NCBI GenBank assembly: GCA_041395105.1
Contig: JAWLBB010000006.1
Coordinates: forward strand, 1 to 64,000
Length of the DNA stretch: 64,000 bases
Origin: Opitutaceae bacterium
GTDB taxonomy: Bacteria; Verrucomicrobiota; Verrucomicrobiia; Opitutales; Opitutaceae
Direction of reading: 5' to 3'
Below, one piece after another: positions 35,259 to 43,887 of this stretch (positions are counted from its first letter, which is position 1; the number at the start of each line of letters is the position of its first letter). A program made the position numbers and the translations under genes. The notes beneath the pieces were generated by a model. That model was not told the DNA's origin, ran no database searches, and saw only the letters and a list, made by a program, of their open reading frames with translations.

Positions 35259-36346
35259 TCCTGGCGCTTCTCTTCCTGCTCTGGTCTGTCGGGTTCATTG
35301 TCTTCTGGCGGTTCCCGAAATGTGAAGGCGGCGGGAGCGTGTCTCCAGTGGATGACCTCTCCGTGATCATACCGGCGCGCAACGAGGCGCGGAATATCGG
35401 CCGCCTGCTGTCGTCCATCCGGTCCGGAGACCGACTGCCGCTGGAAACGATCGTGGTCGACGACGGATCGGAGGATGACACCGCAGCCATTGCCAGGGAT
35501 TTGGGAGCAACCATCGTCGAGCCGGGAACGCCGCCGGCGGGATGGCGGGGCAAGACGTGGGCCTGCCAACAGGGCGGTCTGGCGGCACGCGGGCGCTGGC
35601 TTCTCTTTCTCGATGCCGACACCTGGGTCTTGCCGAATGGTCTGGGCCTTCTGGCGGCCGAGACGGGTCGCCGCCGTCTCGATGCGCTCTCACTGGCGCC
35701 CTATCACGAGACCTCGCGGTGTTATGAGCAGTTTTCTGCCATCTTCAACCTGACGACCTGCATGGGGGTGGGGGCCTTTGCGGTCTGGGATTCGCCGGAG
35801 AGCCCGGGCGGCCTGTTCGGGCCCTGCCTCCTCATCGATCGCGAGATCTACCGGAAGGTGGGTGGACACGAACAGGTTCGGGGCGAAATCCTCGAGCACA
35901 TGAGCCTGGCGCCGGTGCTGAGAGCTGCAGGAGCCCGGCTCGCCTGCCTGGCCGGCAGGGGAGTGATCCATACCCGGATGTATCCGGATGGGTGGTACAG
36001 TCTGATCGAGGGCTGGACCAAGGCATTTGCGGCGGGCGCGGCCAAGACATCGGGTATCCGGCTGTCGCTGGTGGTGATCTGGATTTTCGGGAGCCTGCTG
36101 CCTTTGCTGGGCCTGGCCTTGATCCCCTGGATGGGATGGCACCTCGGGATCTGGGGGGTGGCCTATCCGGCGTTTGTCATCCAGTGGTGGGTATTCCTGC
36201 AACGGATCGGACGGTTTTCGGTCTGGACCTCGTTCTTCTATCCCGTCGTGCTTGTCATCTTCTTCGGCGTCTTCGGTCGATCGTTTCTGCTGAGGATCTT
36301 CGGTCGGGAGGTCGTCTGGAAAGGCCGGTCGATTTCAAGCATCTGA
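35255..36346 (+). CDS. crtQ: Carotenoid glycosyltransferase, CrtQ type
   Basis: 363 aa from a GTG at 35255 overlapping the crtP stop; the frame is open further upstream inside crtP but antiparallel homology starts here. An N-terminal helix (LALLFLLWSVGFIVFW) precedes a GT-A family 2 domain: SVIIPARNEARNIGRLLSSI, VVDDGSEDDTAAIARDLGA, GKTWACQQGG, FLDADTW (DxD), FSAIFNLTTCMGVG, FGPCLLIDRE. C-terminal membrane helices end with VVWKGRSISS, as in staphylococcal CrtQ, which glucosylates diaponeurosporenoate. Confidence 0.9.
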   Translation: MILALLFLLWSVGFIVFWRFPKCEGGGSVSPVDDLSVIIPARNEARNIGRLLSSIRSGDRLPLETIVVDDGSEDDTAAIARDLGATIVEPGTPPAGWRGKTWACQQGGLAARGRWLLFLDADTWVLPNGLGLLAAETGRRRLDALSLAPYHETSRCYEQFSAIFNLTTCMGVGAFAVWDSPESPGGLFGPCLLIDREIYRKVGGHEQVRGEILEHMSLAPVLRAAGARLACLAGRGVIHTRMYPDGWYSLIEGWTKAFAAGAAKTSGIRLSLVVIWIFGSLLPLLGLALIPWMGWHLGIWGVAYPAFVIQWWVFLQRIGRFSVWTSFFYPVVLVIFFGVFGRSFLLRIFGREVVWKGRSISSI

Positions 36347-36349
36347 ATC

Positions 36350-36850
36350 ATGCCGACATCCCAGGTTCTCGAGATCATCGCGGTCAACGCCCTGGCCTGG
36401 TTTCTCATCCAGATGGGTTTTGCATGGCTGGGAACCCGGATGCCGATCGCGCTCTTTGATCACGCTTGCGGCTATTTCCGGGAACACCGCTTTGAGCGGT
36501 CCGGCCGGATGTATGAGGGCATTTTCAGGATCAGGTCTTGGAAGGACCTCCTGCCTGACGGGTCACGGTTGTTCAAGGGCGGCTTTCGCAAGGGCAGGCT
36601 GGCGGCATCCGATACAGCCTACCTCGTGACCTTTGTCCGCGAGACCCGGCGGGGGGAGGCGGTTCACGTTGTGGTGATCCTGTCATCGGCCTTCTTTTTC
36701 CTCTGGAACCCACCGGGGATCGCCGTCTGGATGGTGGTGTATGCCCTGGTCAGCAATTTGCCATGCATCCTGGCCCAACGCTACAATCGTATCCGGATGG
36801 CGCGGGTCCTGCGCCGGCGGGGTTATTCCGGACAAGGGGGAGGCTCATGA
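36350..36850 (+). CDS. crtO: Glycosyl-carotenoate acyltransferase, CrtO type
   Basis: 166 aa, close to the 165 aa of staphylococcal CrtO. Shared features: an N-terminal membrane segment then LGTRMP, EHRFERSGRMYEGIFRIRSW, KDLLPDG, FVRETRRGEAVHVVVI, and LAQRYNRIRMARVLRRRG at the end. CrtO attaches a fatty acyl group to the sugar, completing staphyloxanthin-like pigments. This is unrelated to the CrtO ketolase of cyanobacteria. The stop overlaps the aldH start (ATGA). Confidence 0.88.
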   Translation: MPTSQVLEIIAVNALAWFLIQMGFAWLGTRMPIALFDHACGYFREHRFERSGRMYEGIFRIRSWKDLLPDGSRLFKGGFRKGRLAASDTAYLVTFVRETRRGEAVHVVVILSSAFFFLWNPPGIAVWMVVYALVSNLPCILAQRYNRIRMARVLRRRGYSGQGGGS

Positions 36851-38226
36851 TTGACGTTCTGCTGCGGCAGCGTCGGTATTTCGATGGCGGCGACACGGTT
36901 TCGCTGGACTTTCGACGCGAGCAGCTGACCATCCTGTCACAGACGATCGTTGCCAATCGCGACCGTATCCTTGCAGCGCTTCAAGAGGATCTCGGGAAAT
37001 CCCCGATCGAAGCCTACAGCGGCGAAATCGGCTTTGTCCTGCGGGACATTGACCATGCGATCCGGCATCTGCCGCAGTGGATGGAGCCCGAGAAGAGGCG
37101 AACCCCATGGATGACGGCGCCATCCCGGGCTGAGGTGCGTCCCGACCCCTTGGGGGTGGTCCTGATCCTGGGACCCTGGAATTATCCGTTTCAGCTTCTC
37201 CTTTCCCCATTGGTCGGCGCGCTGGCGGCGGGCAATTGTGTCTGCCTCAAGCCATCGGAAAAGGCTCCGGCCACCGCCGAGGTAATCCGCTCGCTGATGG
37301 AGGGTGCCTTTTCCCCGGACTACGTGACGGTCTGCCCGGGAGGTGCGGCCGTGGCGGCCGATCTGGTGGCGTTGCCTTTTGACCACATCTTCTTCACCGG
37401 TTCGGGCGGAGTCGGGCGGAAAGTGCTGGCTTCGGCGGCAGGAAACCTGACTCCGGTCACCCTGGAATTGGGCGGCAAGTCGCCTTGTGTGGTCACGGGT
37501 GGCGCGAATCTGCGCTTGAGTGCCCGGCGGATAATGTGGGGCAAGATCCTCAATGCCGGGCAGACCTGTGTGGCGCCCGACCATGTCCTGGTGGAGGCGT
37601 CGGTCCGTGATCGATTGCTTGAGGAGTTGAAGGCGGCGTCCCATGCGATGATCCCGAGGCGGCCTCCGGAGGCCCGCCCGGCGGATTATGGACGTATGAT
37701 CGATGAAGCCCACTTCGATCGGATGGAGGGTTTTCTCGAGCAGGGAGAGATTCATTCGGGTGGGGAGCGGGATCGTGAAACATTGGTTTTCTGTCCGACG
37801 ATCCTGGTCGACGTGGAGCCGGGAGCCTCGGTCATGGAGGAGGAGATCTTCGGCCCGGTTCTGCCGGTCCTACCCTGTGATGGTCTGGACGAGGCCGTAA
37901 GTGTGATCCGCTCACGCCCCAAGCCCCTGGCCGCTTATCTGTTCTCGTCGGATGGCAATGAGATGGATCGCTTCAAGGCCGAGGTGTTCTCCGGATCGAT
38001 CGGCATCAATGACACGATCAGTCAGATTTTCCCGGCGGACCTGCCGCTGGGAGGAGTCGGAGCGAGCGGTTTCGGTTCCTACCGTGGAAAGGCCGGTTTC
38101 GACACCTTTTCCCACCGCAAGAGTGTGCTGCAACGGGGCACCTTTCTCGATCCCGGTTTCCGCTATCCGCCGCACGGGACGGATCTCAAGCGGGTGATCC
38201 AGGGGTATCCGTGGTTGATGCGGTAG
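36847..38226 (+). CDS. aldH: Aldehyde dehydrogenase, AldH/class-3 type
   Basis: 459 aa. Catalytic Cys241 (NAGQTCVAPD) and general base Glu207 (LELGGKSP) are present, with LGPWNYPFQLLLSPLVGALAAGN and FTGSGGVGRKV for cofactor binding. The C-terminal segment RYPPHGTDLKRVIQGY is membrane-anchoring-like in class 3 enzymes. In the staphyloxanthin pathway an AldH oxidises the diaponeurosporenal aldehyde; here it is encoded in the operon, between aldehyde-forming CrtP and glycosylating CrtQ in pathway order. Its last 236 bp are duplicated at 46749-46984. Confidence 0.92.
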   Translation: MIDVLLRQRRYFDGGDTVSLDFRREQLTILSQTIVANRDRILAALQEDLGKSPIEAYSGEIGFVLRDIDHAIRHLPQWMEPEKRRTPWMTAPSRAEVRPDPLGVVLILGPWNYPFQLLLSPLVGALAAGNCVCLKPSEKAPATAEVIRSLMEGAFSPDYVTVCPGGAAVAADLVALPFDHIFFTGSGGVGRKVLASAAGNLTPVTLELGGKSPCVVTGGANLRLSARRIMWGKILNAGQTCVAPDHVLVEASVRDRLLEELKAASHAMIPRRPPEARPADYGRMIDEAHFDRMEGFLEQGEIHSGGERDRETLVFCPTILVDVEPGASVMEEEIFGPVLPVLPCDGLDEAVSVIRSRPKPLAAYLFSSDGNEMDRFKAEVFSGSIGINDTISQIFPADLPLGGVGASGFGSYRGKAGFDTFSHRKSVLQRGTFLDPGFRYPPHGTDLKRVIQGYPWLMR

Positions 38227-38227
38227 G
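37992..38227 (+). repeat. 236-bp direct repeat, copy 1 (aldH 3' end)
   Basis: Codes for the last 77 residues of AldH plus the stop. Copy 2 at 46749-46984 aligns without gaps and with five differences. Confidence 0.95.
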
Positions 38228-38286
38228 CCGACGCATTCCTTCGGCACTACCGAATCTGCATCACGCTCGGTATGGCCGGCGGACGA

Positions 38287-39906
38287 TCATTCGGGAGTGC
38301 CTGACCGGAACGACGGTTCGGCCTTGTTCTTCCTGGCCAAGCGGCGGCGTTCCTCCAGGTGTTGCGACAGATCGTCGTAGTCGAGTTCGAGCTGATGCTG
38401 GGCGCGGAAAAAGTCATCGACCGAATCCGTCGAAGGATCAGGGTCCTCAGAGCCTGACGCAAGCCACCATCGGGCGATTGCGGCGATGTCCTGGCGGCGC
38501 ATAAGTTGCCGCATGGAGGACGCTTCGCGCAGAAGTGAAGCGCGAATGGTGGGTTTGGATTCCGAGTCGAGGGCGCCTGCGAGGACCTCGGCTCCACCGT
38601 TCGGACCGAAGAGGAGGTGGAGGTTACGGCTGAATGCCATGGAGTTGTGGCGCAGGTTCATTGAACCGTATAGTCCGTCGGGAAATCCTGTTCTGGCTGC
38701 CTTGTGGCCGGTCGGAGAAGAACCGACGACAGCGGTAACCCAGCCCGTTTTGCGGGCAAGTAGCTCCTGGGATTGCCTGCTGGTGAGGAACTTCAGGAAA
38801 TCCGTCGCGATTGCTGCTCGTGGACCTTCGACGACTCCAAGCGTCAGGGTGGTCTCTGTTCCGATTTCGTTGACCGGTCCAAGGACGAACTCGCCGAATT
38901 CCGGATGGTCCCGGGCGGGAGCCGGCAGAGCCTCTTCCCCCAGCTTGAAAGGCGCGATCTCGCGGAGGTAGGACACGTCCATCAATCCGCCGGCAAGAAG
39001 GATGGAGTGCCCCTGAACAAATTGGAAAACGCCGTCTTCCTTTCCAAGCTGCAGGAATCCGGTCGGCATGATGCGGGAAAACTCCCGCATCAGTGAATAG
39101 GCCGCAAAGACTTCCGGCGTCCGGTGGTTCCAGCTTCCATCGAGGTAGCCGAGTGCACATTCACGGGCTGTCACGTCGAGATCGCCATTACGGTCAAGGC
39201 GGAAAAGAAGGGGCTGGGTGACAGCCGCATAAAGATTGTGGAACAATACATAGGCCGAGAACGAGGATCCACCCACAAGATGAGGGCCTTCGGGTGCCCG
39301 GTTGCTGTTGTTGAACCGGTCGATGAGTGAATCGAACGTGACGGTGGCGTGCTTATCGGTTGAATACTGTCGCCAGAGGTCTTCATTCACGAAGAGGCGA
39401 TACCCTCCCACCACGAGCGGAATTCCGAAATGGACGCGGAGTTTCTGGCTGAATGCATCGCGTGAGGTCATGCCGTCAACGAAGGTGTCCCTCCACGGAA
39501 CAGCCGCTTCTGCGGACTCTACATTGTAGGGATTGGGCGCCTCAACCTGTCCGTCCAGGATGCGAAAATGTTGGGCCACCATGTCCTCTACTCCGGTCAT
39601 GAAATAGGCAAACTGCATGATCTCGGGGCTGTCTCCTCCCACCAGCCGGGTCCGTTGCCATTGGGCATAGATCGATCTCGGAACGTCGACCCGCTTTATC
39701 TCGACCCCGGGGTGTGATGCTTCGTAATTCCTGGCAATCAGGTCGAAAGCCCGCCGAAACGAGGGATCGAGAACAAAGTGCGCAACCTGAATGGTGGTCA
39801 CACCGGAATTGTCGGCGGACCGAAGACCGATTCGGGTCGTCCGGATGGCCGCGGCCAGAAAGACGGCGGCGAGGAGAAGTGTGCCGGTGAGCGCCTTGCA
39901 GTTCAT
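38287..39906 (-). CDS. Extracellular solute-binding protein, family 1-like
   Basis: 539 aa with an N-terminal hydrophobic segment (LTGTLLLAAVFLAAAI). The core resembles sugar-binding proteins: IQVAHFVLDPSFRRAFDLIA, NYEASHPGVEIKRVDVP, QFAYFMTG, IPLVVGGYRLFVNEDLW, VQGHSILLAGGLMDVSYL, ATDFLKFLTSRQSQELLA. It is longer than usual and has a helical, charged C-terminal tail (HLEERRRLARKNK) in place of an end at about 430 aa. No permease or ATPase gene is nearby. Overlaps the TPR gene by 4 bp. Confidence 0.85.
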   Translation of the reverse strand: MNCKALTGTLLLAAVFLAAAIRTTRIGLRSADNSGVTTIQVAHFVLDPSFRRAFDLIARNYEASHPGVEIKRVDVPRSIYAQWQRTRLVGGDSPEIMQFAYFMTGVEDMVAQHFRILDGQVEAPNPYNVESAEAAVPWRDTFVDGMTSRDAFSQKLRVHFGIPLVVGGYRLFVNEDLWRQYSTDKHATVTFDSLIDRFNNSNRAPEGPHLVGGSSFSAYVLFHNLYAAVTQPLLFRLDRNGDLDVTARECALGYLDGSWNHRTPEVFAAYSLMREFSRIMPTGFLQLGKEDGVFQFVQGHSILLAGGLMDVSYLREIAPFKLGEEALPAPARDHPEFGEFVLGPVNEIGTETTLTLGVVEGPRAAIATDFLKFLTSRQSQELLARKTGWVTAVVGSSPTGHKAARTGFPDGLYGSMNLRHNSMAFSRNLHLLFGPNGGAEVLAGALDSESKPTIRASLLREASSMRQLMRRQDIAAIARWWLASGSEDPDPSTDSVDDFFRAQHQLELDYDDLSQHLEERRRLARKNKAEPSFRSGTPE

Positions 39907-40727
39907 TGCGGCTTCCCGAGGTTCTTCAAGCGGTGGGTCGCCAGGGCAAGTCGGGGATCTCCGGGAAACTCCGCCTTGAACCGGCGATAAGCCTCTTCAG
40001 CCGCTGCCTTCCTGTTTGACCGCAGTCCGGACTCCCCGACCTGAAGGAGCAGATCTGCCCTTGCTCTTCCGCGGACAGATCCTGTGTTGAGGGCGGCGGT
40101 GAAGTGCGAAAAGGCCTCCGGATGGCAGTCGCAGCCGAGCCAGGCTTTTGCCGCCGTAAGGTGAAAGTCCCGGACGGCCCCTGGATCAAGAAACCGATCA
40201 ACCCGAGGTGTCCACTCCATGAGAACGACCGCGAACGCCCCGGGAGCGGCGCGGCCCAACTGGATAAGGAGGACCTTGGAGACGGCTCTTTCGGCCAGAG
40301 GATGCCCGGGGTGGAGCTGGATCAATTCGCGGTATCTCCCCTCCGCTTCCTTGAGATGATTGTCACGGAACAGATGGCTGATCCGGGCAAGAGCATACCG
40401 TGCCACTGGAATTTCCCTGGTCGGTTCACCGCTCTGCACGAGAGCTAGGAGCAGGCTTTCAGCCTCTTCCACCTTCGCCGGAGAATACTCGGGAGAGGCG
40501 AGGAGAGCCATCGCGCGGCCCAGCACTCCCTCGGGACCGCTTGACTGGGAGAAGGCAACCTCGGCGGCACCGGCATCGTATGAGGCGAGTGCCTGCCATC
40601 CGGACGGATTGGGACCGGCCACCGCGGAGACCGTTGCCGCGACGATCAGCGCGGTCGGGAAACAGCGTCGTTGCCGCCCCCGGAATGCTTCAGCGAGAGG
40701 TCTCGGCCGACCGTTTCTGGGAATCAT
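39903..40727 (-). CDS. TPR-like membrane or periplasmic protein
   Basis: 274 aa from the ATG at 40727; the longer frame to 40892 lies inside the GntR gene and has no homology. The N-terminal hydrophobic segment (TALIVAATVSAVAGP) suggests export. Helical repeats follow (VARYALARISHLFRDN, LKEAEGRYRELIQLHPGHPL, AAEEAYRRFKAEFPGDPRL). The start overlaps the 3' end of the regulator gene by 38 bp. The tight overlaps with both neighbours indicate one operon. Confidence 0.7.
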   Translation of the reverse strand: MIPRNGRPRPLAEAFRGRQRRCFPTALIVAATVSAVAGPNPSGWQALASYDAGAAEVAFSQSSGPEGVLGRAMALLASPEYSPAKVEEAESLLLALVQSGEPTREIPVARYALARISHLFRDNHLKEAEGRYRELIQLHPGHPLAERAVSKVLLIQLGRAAPGAFAVVLMEWTPRVDRFLDPGAVRDFHLTAAKAWLGCDCHPEAFSHFTAALNTGSVRGRARADLLLQVGESGLRSNRKAAAEEAYRRFKAEFPGDPRLALATHRLKNLGKPQ

Positions 40728-41451
40728 GGAAACTTCGAACGTGGGCGGTGTTCTGTTCGAGCTTCCTGCGAAAGAAAGCCTTTGCTTTGTCGGTCTGTCC
40801 GGTCCGGATGAGCCGGAGGAGCCTGTCGTGTTCGCGGTAGAGGCTTTCCTGTTTGTCACGAAACGAGTCTCCATCTGAGCGGACAACCCCAAATCGGATG
40901 CCGAAATCGCGGAGGGGTTCGAGAATGACCTTGAAAAGTGAATTGCCGGAGAAGGAAGCCATGGTAAGGTGAAACTCCATATCCAGCTCGTAGAACTTTT
41001 CGATGGTATCCAGAGCGGGATCCTTCATTCGCCTCACGATGTCTTCCAGCTGTCGGATGCATTCCGGATCCTGTGCGCGGGTGACTCTTTCCACGCATTC
41101 CAGTTCAAGGACGGTACGCAGTTCCAGATAGTCAAAGATGCGCCGTTCGTTCAGGTAGAGTTTCCAGTACTGGGTGAAGACCCGACTGATCTCACTGTTG
41201 TGATCTTCGGTTACATACGTCCCGCTCCCGATCTTCGAATTGACCAGCCCCTGGGCCTTCAGGTTCTGGATGGCCTCACGGATAACCGTCCGGCTGACGC
41301 CAAATGACGTGCAAAGTTCCGGTTCGGTCGGTAGACGCGAACCGGCGGGAAAAGTCCCGGAAAGAATGGCCTGCTCAAGATGGAAGTAGACCTTCTCACT
41401 CAGGTTTTTCGGCTCTTTGAGGTTCGGGAATAGTGAATTTTTGTCCGGCAT
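40690..41451 (-). CDS. GntR-family regulator, FadR/FCD subfamily
   Basis: 253 aa. Winged HTH at about residues 18-82 (SEKVYFHLEQAILSG, GSRLPTEPELCTSFGVSRTV, REAIQNLKAQGLV). The FCD ligand domain has the metal-binding positions in FYELDMEFHLTMASFSGN (Asp and His) and HDRLLRLIRTGQTDKA (His). Regulators of this group usually sense uronates, sugar acids or other carboxylates. It is first in the minus-strand group and near a divergent pair with a matching operator at 43764. Confidence 0.9.
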   Translation of the reverse strand: MPDKNSLFPNLKEPKNLSEKVYFHLEQAILSGTFPAGSRLPTEPELCTSFGVSRTVIREAIQNLKAQGLVNSKIGSGTYVTEDHNSEISRVFTQYWKLYLNERRIFDYLELRTVLELECVERVTRAQDPECIRQLEDIVRRMKDPALDTIEKFYELDMEFHLTMASFSGNSLFKVILEPLRDFGIRFGVVRSDGDSFRDKQESLYREHDRLLRLIRTGQTDKAKAFFRRKLEQNTAHVRSFHDSQKRSAETSR

Positions 41452-41587
41452 GGAAACATCAAGCTTCTCAGGAAGCTCCGGTGAAGCAAGATCAAGGAAT
41501 CCTCCTGACGCTCCGGCCTGAAACGCGCCTGGGTCGATTGCTGGCCGGATGGGCCTTTTCCACCAACCATCTGTCGCGGTCAGCCTC

Positions 41588-43723
41588 TTAGAAGCGGTAG
41601 TTCAGGGTGAGTTTGGCGTTCCGTGGTGTTCCATAGTCGGCGAAGCGCGTTACATTGAAACCACCCGGCGAGTAGAGCTTGTCCGCCAGATTTTCCACGT
41701 TGAGCTGGATGCCGAGGTGTTCATTGACCGAGTAGGAGAGAAACAGATTGTAGAGGGTGTAGGACGGCCACCCGATAGTGCCGCTCTGGAGGCGGAATCC
41801 CTGGTGGTAGGCTCCACCGCCGACCGACAGACCCTTGAGCGGTCCGGAATCGATGTTGTACTTTATCCAGAAGCTTGCCGTGTCGTTCACGGAATTGTTG
41901 AGTCGGATTCCGGTTTGGGCATCCTTGATGTCGCCGTGGTAATAAGTGGCGACGAGCTGCAGTTGATCGATCGGGCGAAGGGCCAGCTCGATCTCAAACC
42001 CCTTGTTGTCCTGTTCACCTGCCGCGAGCCAGGATCCGGGATGATCGAAATCGGGCACCCGCAGATTGGTTACCGACAAGTCGAAATAGGTGACCGATCC
42101 CACGATGCGATCATCGGGAAGGCTGAATTTCACTCCTATATCAATGACTTCTCCGATCGTCGGCGGAAGGAAGTTGCCGGCAAAGTCCTGATTCGCCTGC
42201 GGCGCAAAGGTGGTCGAATTGTTGACAAAGACGGCGATCGATTCCGCCGGCCGATAGACGGCGCCGATCCGACGGGTGTTCTCGGTTTCCTTCTGTGCGA
42301 AGGAGGGAATGGTGGAACTGGTCAGGAGATCGTAGTTCCGGAAGTCGGTTTCGTTGGCGGCCAACCCGACGACAACGGCAAGTTTCCGTTCGAAAGCGTA
42401 GACCGTATGAGAATAGGCGGCGTGCAGGTATTGCTGATACAGGCGGAAGTTCGGTGTGTTCTCCGCAAGAGGAGCGAATAGATCCGCGGCGTCCGGACGC
42501 TGACGGTTGAAGACAGGATTCACCAATGAGATGGACCCGAGGTCGGCGGTCCTGCGGTAGCCGTCATAGGTCCAGCGATCTCCGTAGAGCCCGATGTAGG
42601 ATTCCTGGTCCAGGCCGAAAAGCGAGTATTTGCCGACAATATCCCCGGTGAGGACATCGACGTAGCCGTAATTGCCATTATGAAAGTACATCTGACCAAT
42701 GGTCATGTCGGTCCAGTTGGGATTCGAGGAATGGCGCACTTCGTAATCCGCGCGGTCGTGATTGTTCCGGGATGCGGCGACCTGGATGTCCCAGCCGTCG
42801 CTTAGCTGATGTTGAACGGTCAGCTTCAGCTTCTCGCGTGAGAAGGTTGCTTCCGACCAGTCTTCTTTCCAGTTCTGGTTCCGGCCGCTATCTGAACCGA
42901 CATACAGCCCCGTCAGCTCCTCGTTGAAGAAATAGATCGGGACGCCGCCGGTCTTCTGCTCGCTCAATTCGCCCTGCAGGCGGAACACAGTTTGCGGCAA
43001 CGTCAGCTGAAGAGAGGGGTAGAGGCCGGTCCGGTCATCCTTGTCGCCGGTGGGAAATCCATCGTCCTTTTGGACAACCCCCACCAGGCGGTAAGCAAGC
43101 TTGCCCCCCTCCATGATGAAATTCTCCGAGATCGGACCGGTCAGGTCGACTTCGCCCCGGTAGAAGTCTTCGGATCCCACAATCACCCGCAGGGACTCCT
43201 GCCGTTCCATCCGGGGCTTCTTCGTGTTCCGCACGATGATGCCCGCGAGGGTGGGGCGGCCGCCGAACATGACCGCAGCGGGCCCACGGAGCACTTCGTA
43301 AGAATCCGCATTGGCCGAATCAGCCGAGCTGAAGGTGTTGTCCCATAATCCGTCCTCTAGGATGACATTTGACCGGAACCCACGGATGTGGGGCTGACCG
43401 CCCTTGTGCTCGGCGACAATGCCTGCGGAGGCGTACTTAACGATATCCACCTCGTTGCGGTACTGGGCGACGTCGTCGATCAGGTCGCGGGGCACGATGG
43501 TGATGGCCTGGGGTATTTCGAGAAGCGACTTCCGTGTCTTGAAACCGGAAAGGGCCTGGTGACTGATGTATCCGGTCCCGTATGTCGATTCGACCTCGAA
43601 GGCCGGCAGTTCAATGATCTCCTCTTCGCGTGATCCCGGGTTTACCTGCTGCGCCGTGGCAGTCAGGGCGGCGATGGACGAGATGAGGGCGATGAGGCTG
43701 GTTCGTGGGGTGGGGTTCTTCAT
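41588..43723 (-). CDS. TonB-dependent outer-membrane receptor
   Basis: 711 aa with a signal peptide (LIALISSIAALTATAQQ). The segment EEEIIELPAFEVEST is the TonB-box-like N-terminus typical of Opitutales receptors. Plug domain: KSLLEIPQAITIVPRDLIDD, PHIRGFRSNVILEDG, YEVLRGPAAVMFGG. C-terminal beta-barrel ends in NAKLTLNYRF with the terminal aromatic. The plug resembles siderophore-type receptors, but these also take up sugars in this phylum; the neighbours (heparinase, aldolase) favour a carbohydrate. It is divergent from the aldolase gene. Confidence 0.93.
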   Translation of the reverse strand: MKNPTPRTSLIALISSIAALTATAQQVNPGSREEEIIELPAFEVESTYGTGYISHQALSGFKTRKSLLEIPQAITIVPRDLIDDVAQYRNEVDIVKYASAGIVAEHKGGQPHIRGFRSNVILEDGLWDNTFSSADSANADSYEVLRGPAAVMFGGRPTLAGIIVRNTKKPRMERQESLRVIVGSEDFYRGEVDLTGPISENFIMEGGKLAYRLVGVVQKDDGFPTGDKDDRTGLYPSLQLTLPQTVFRLQGELSEQKTGGVPIYFFNEELTGLYVGSDSGRNQNWKEDWSEATFSREKLKLTVQHQLSDGWDIQVAASRNNHDRADYEVRHSSNPNWTDMTIGQMYFHNGNYGYVDVLTGDIVGKYSLFGLDQESYIGLYGDRWTYDGYRRTADLGSISLVNPVFNRQRPDAADLFAPLAENTPNFRLYQQYLHAAYSHTVYAFERKLAVVVGLAANETDFRNYDLLTSSTIPSFAQKETENTRRIGAVYRPAESIAVFVNNSTTFAPQANQDFAGNFLPPTIGEVIDIGVKFSLPDDRIVGSVTYFDLSVTNLRVPDFDHPGSWLAAGEQDNKGFEIELALRPIDQLQLVATYYHGDIKDAQTGIRLNNSVNDTASFWIKYNIDSGPLKGLSVGGGAYHQGFRLQSGTIGWPSYTLYNLFLSYSVNEHLGIQLNVENLADKLYSPGGFNVTRFADYGTPRNAKLTLNYRF

Positions 43724-43763
43724 TTCTTGGGGTGGGTATTGAGGCTAATGATGTGGTGTAGAG

Positions 43764-43788
43764 AAATAATATGTATGACGTATTATTT
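43764..43788. promoter_or_regulatory. Candidate GntR/FCD operator between divergent genes
   Basis: A 25-bp palindrome with 8-bp perfect outer arms (AAATAATA and TATTATTT) around TGTATGACG. The centre is GT-N3-AC, the spacing of FadR-subfamily sites. It lies 41 bp upstream of the TonB receptor start and 100 bp upstream of the aldolase start, so one site could control both directions. Confidence 0.65.
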
Positions 43789-43887
43789 GATCGCATGCCC
43801 GGAACGGATCTGTCAACTCGATTTCTGCCGTTCGAGCGGTTTTCCTCCTGGCATCTGCAGGCTTCCGACCTCCGCCCCTTTCCCTTC

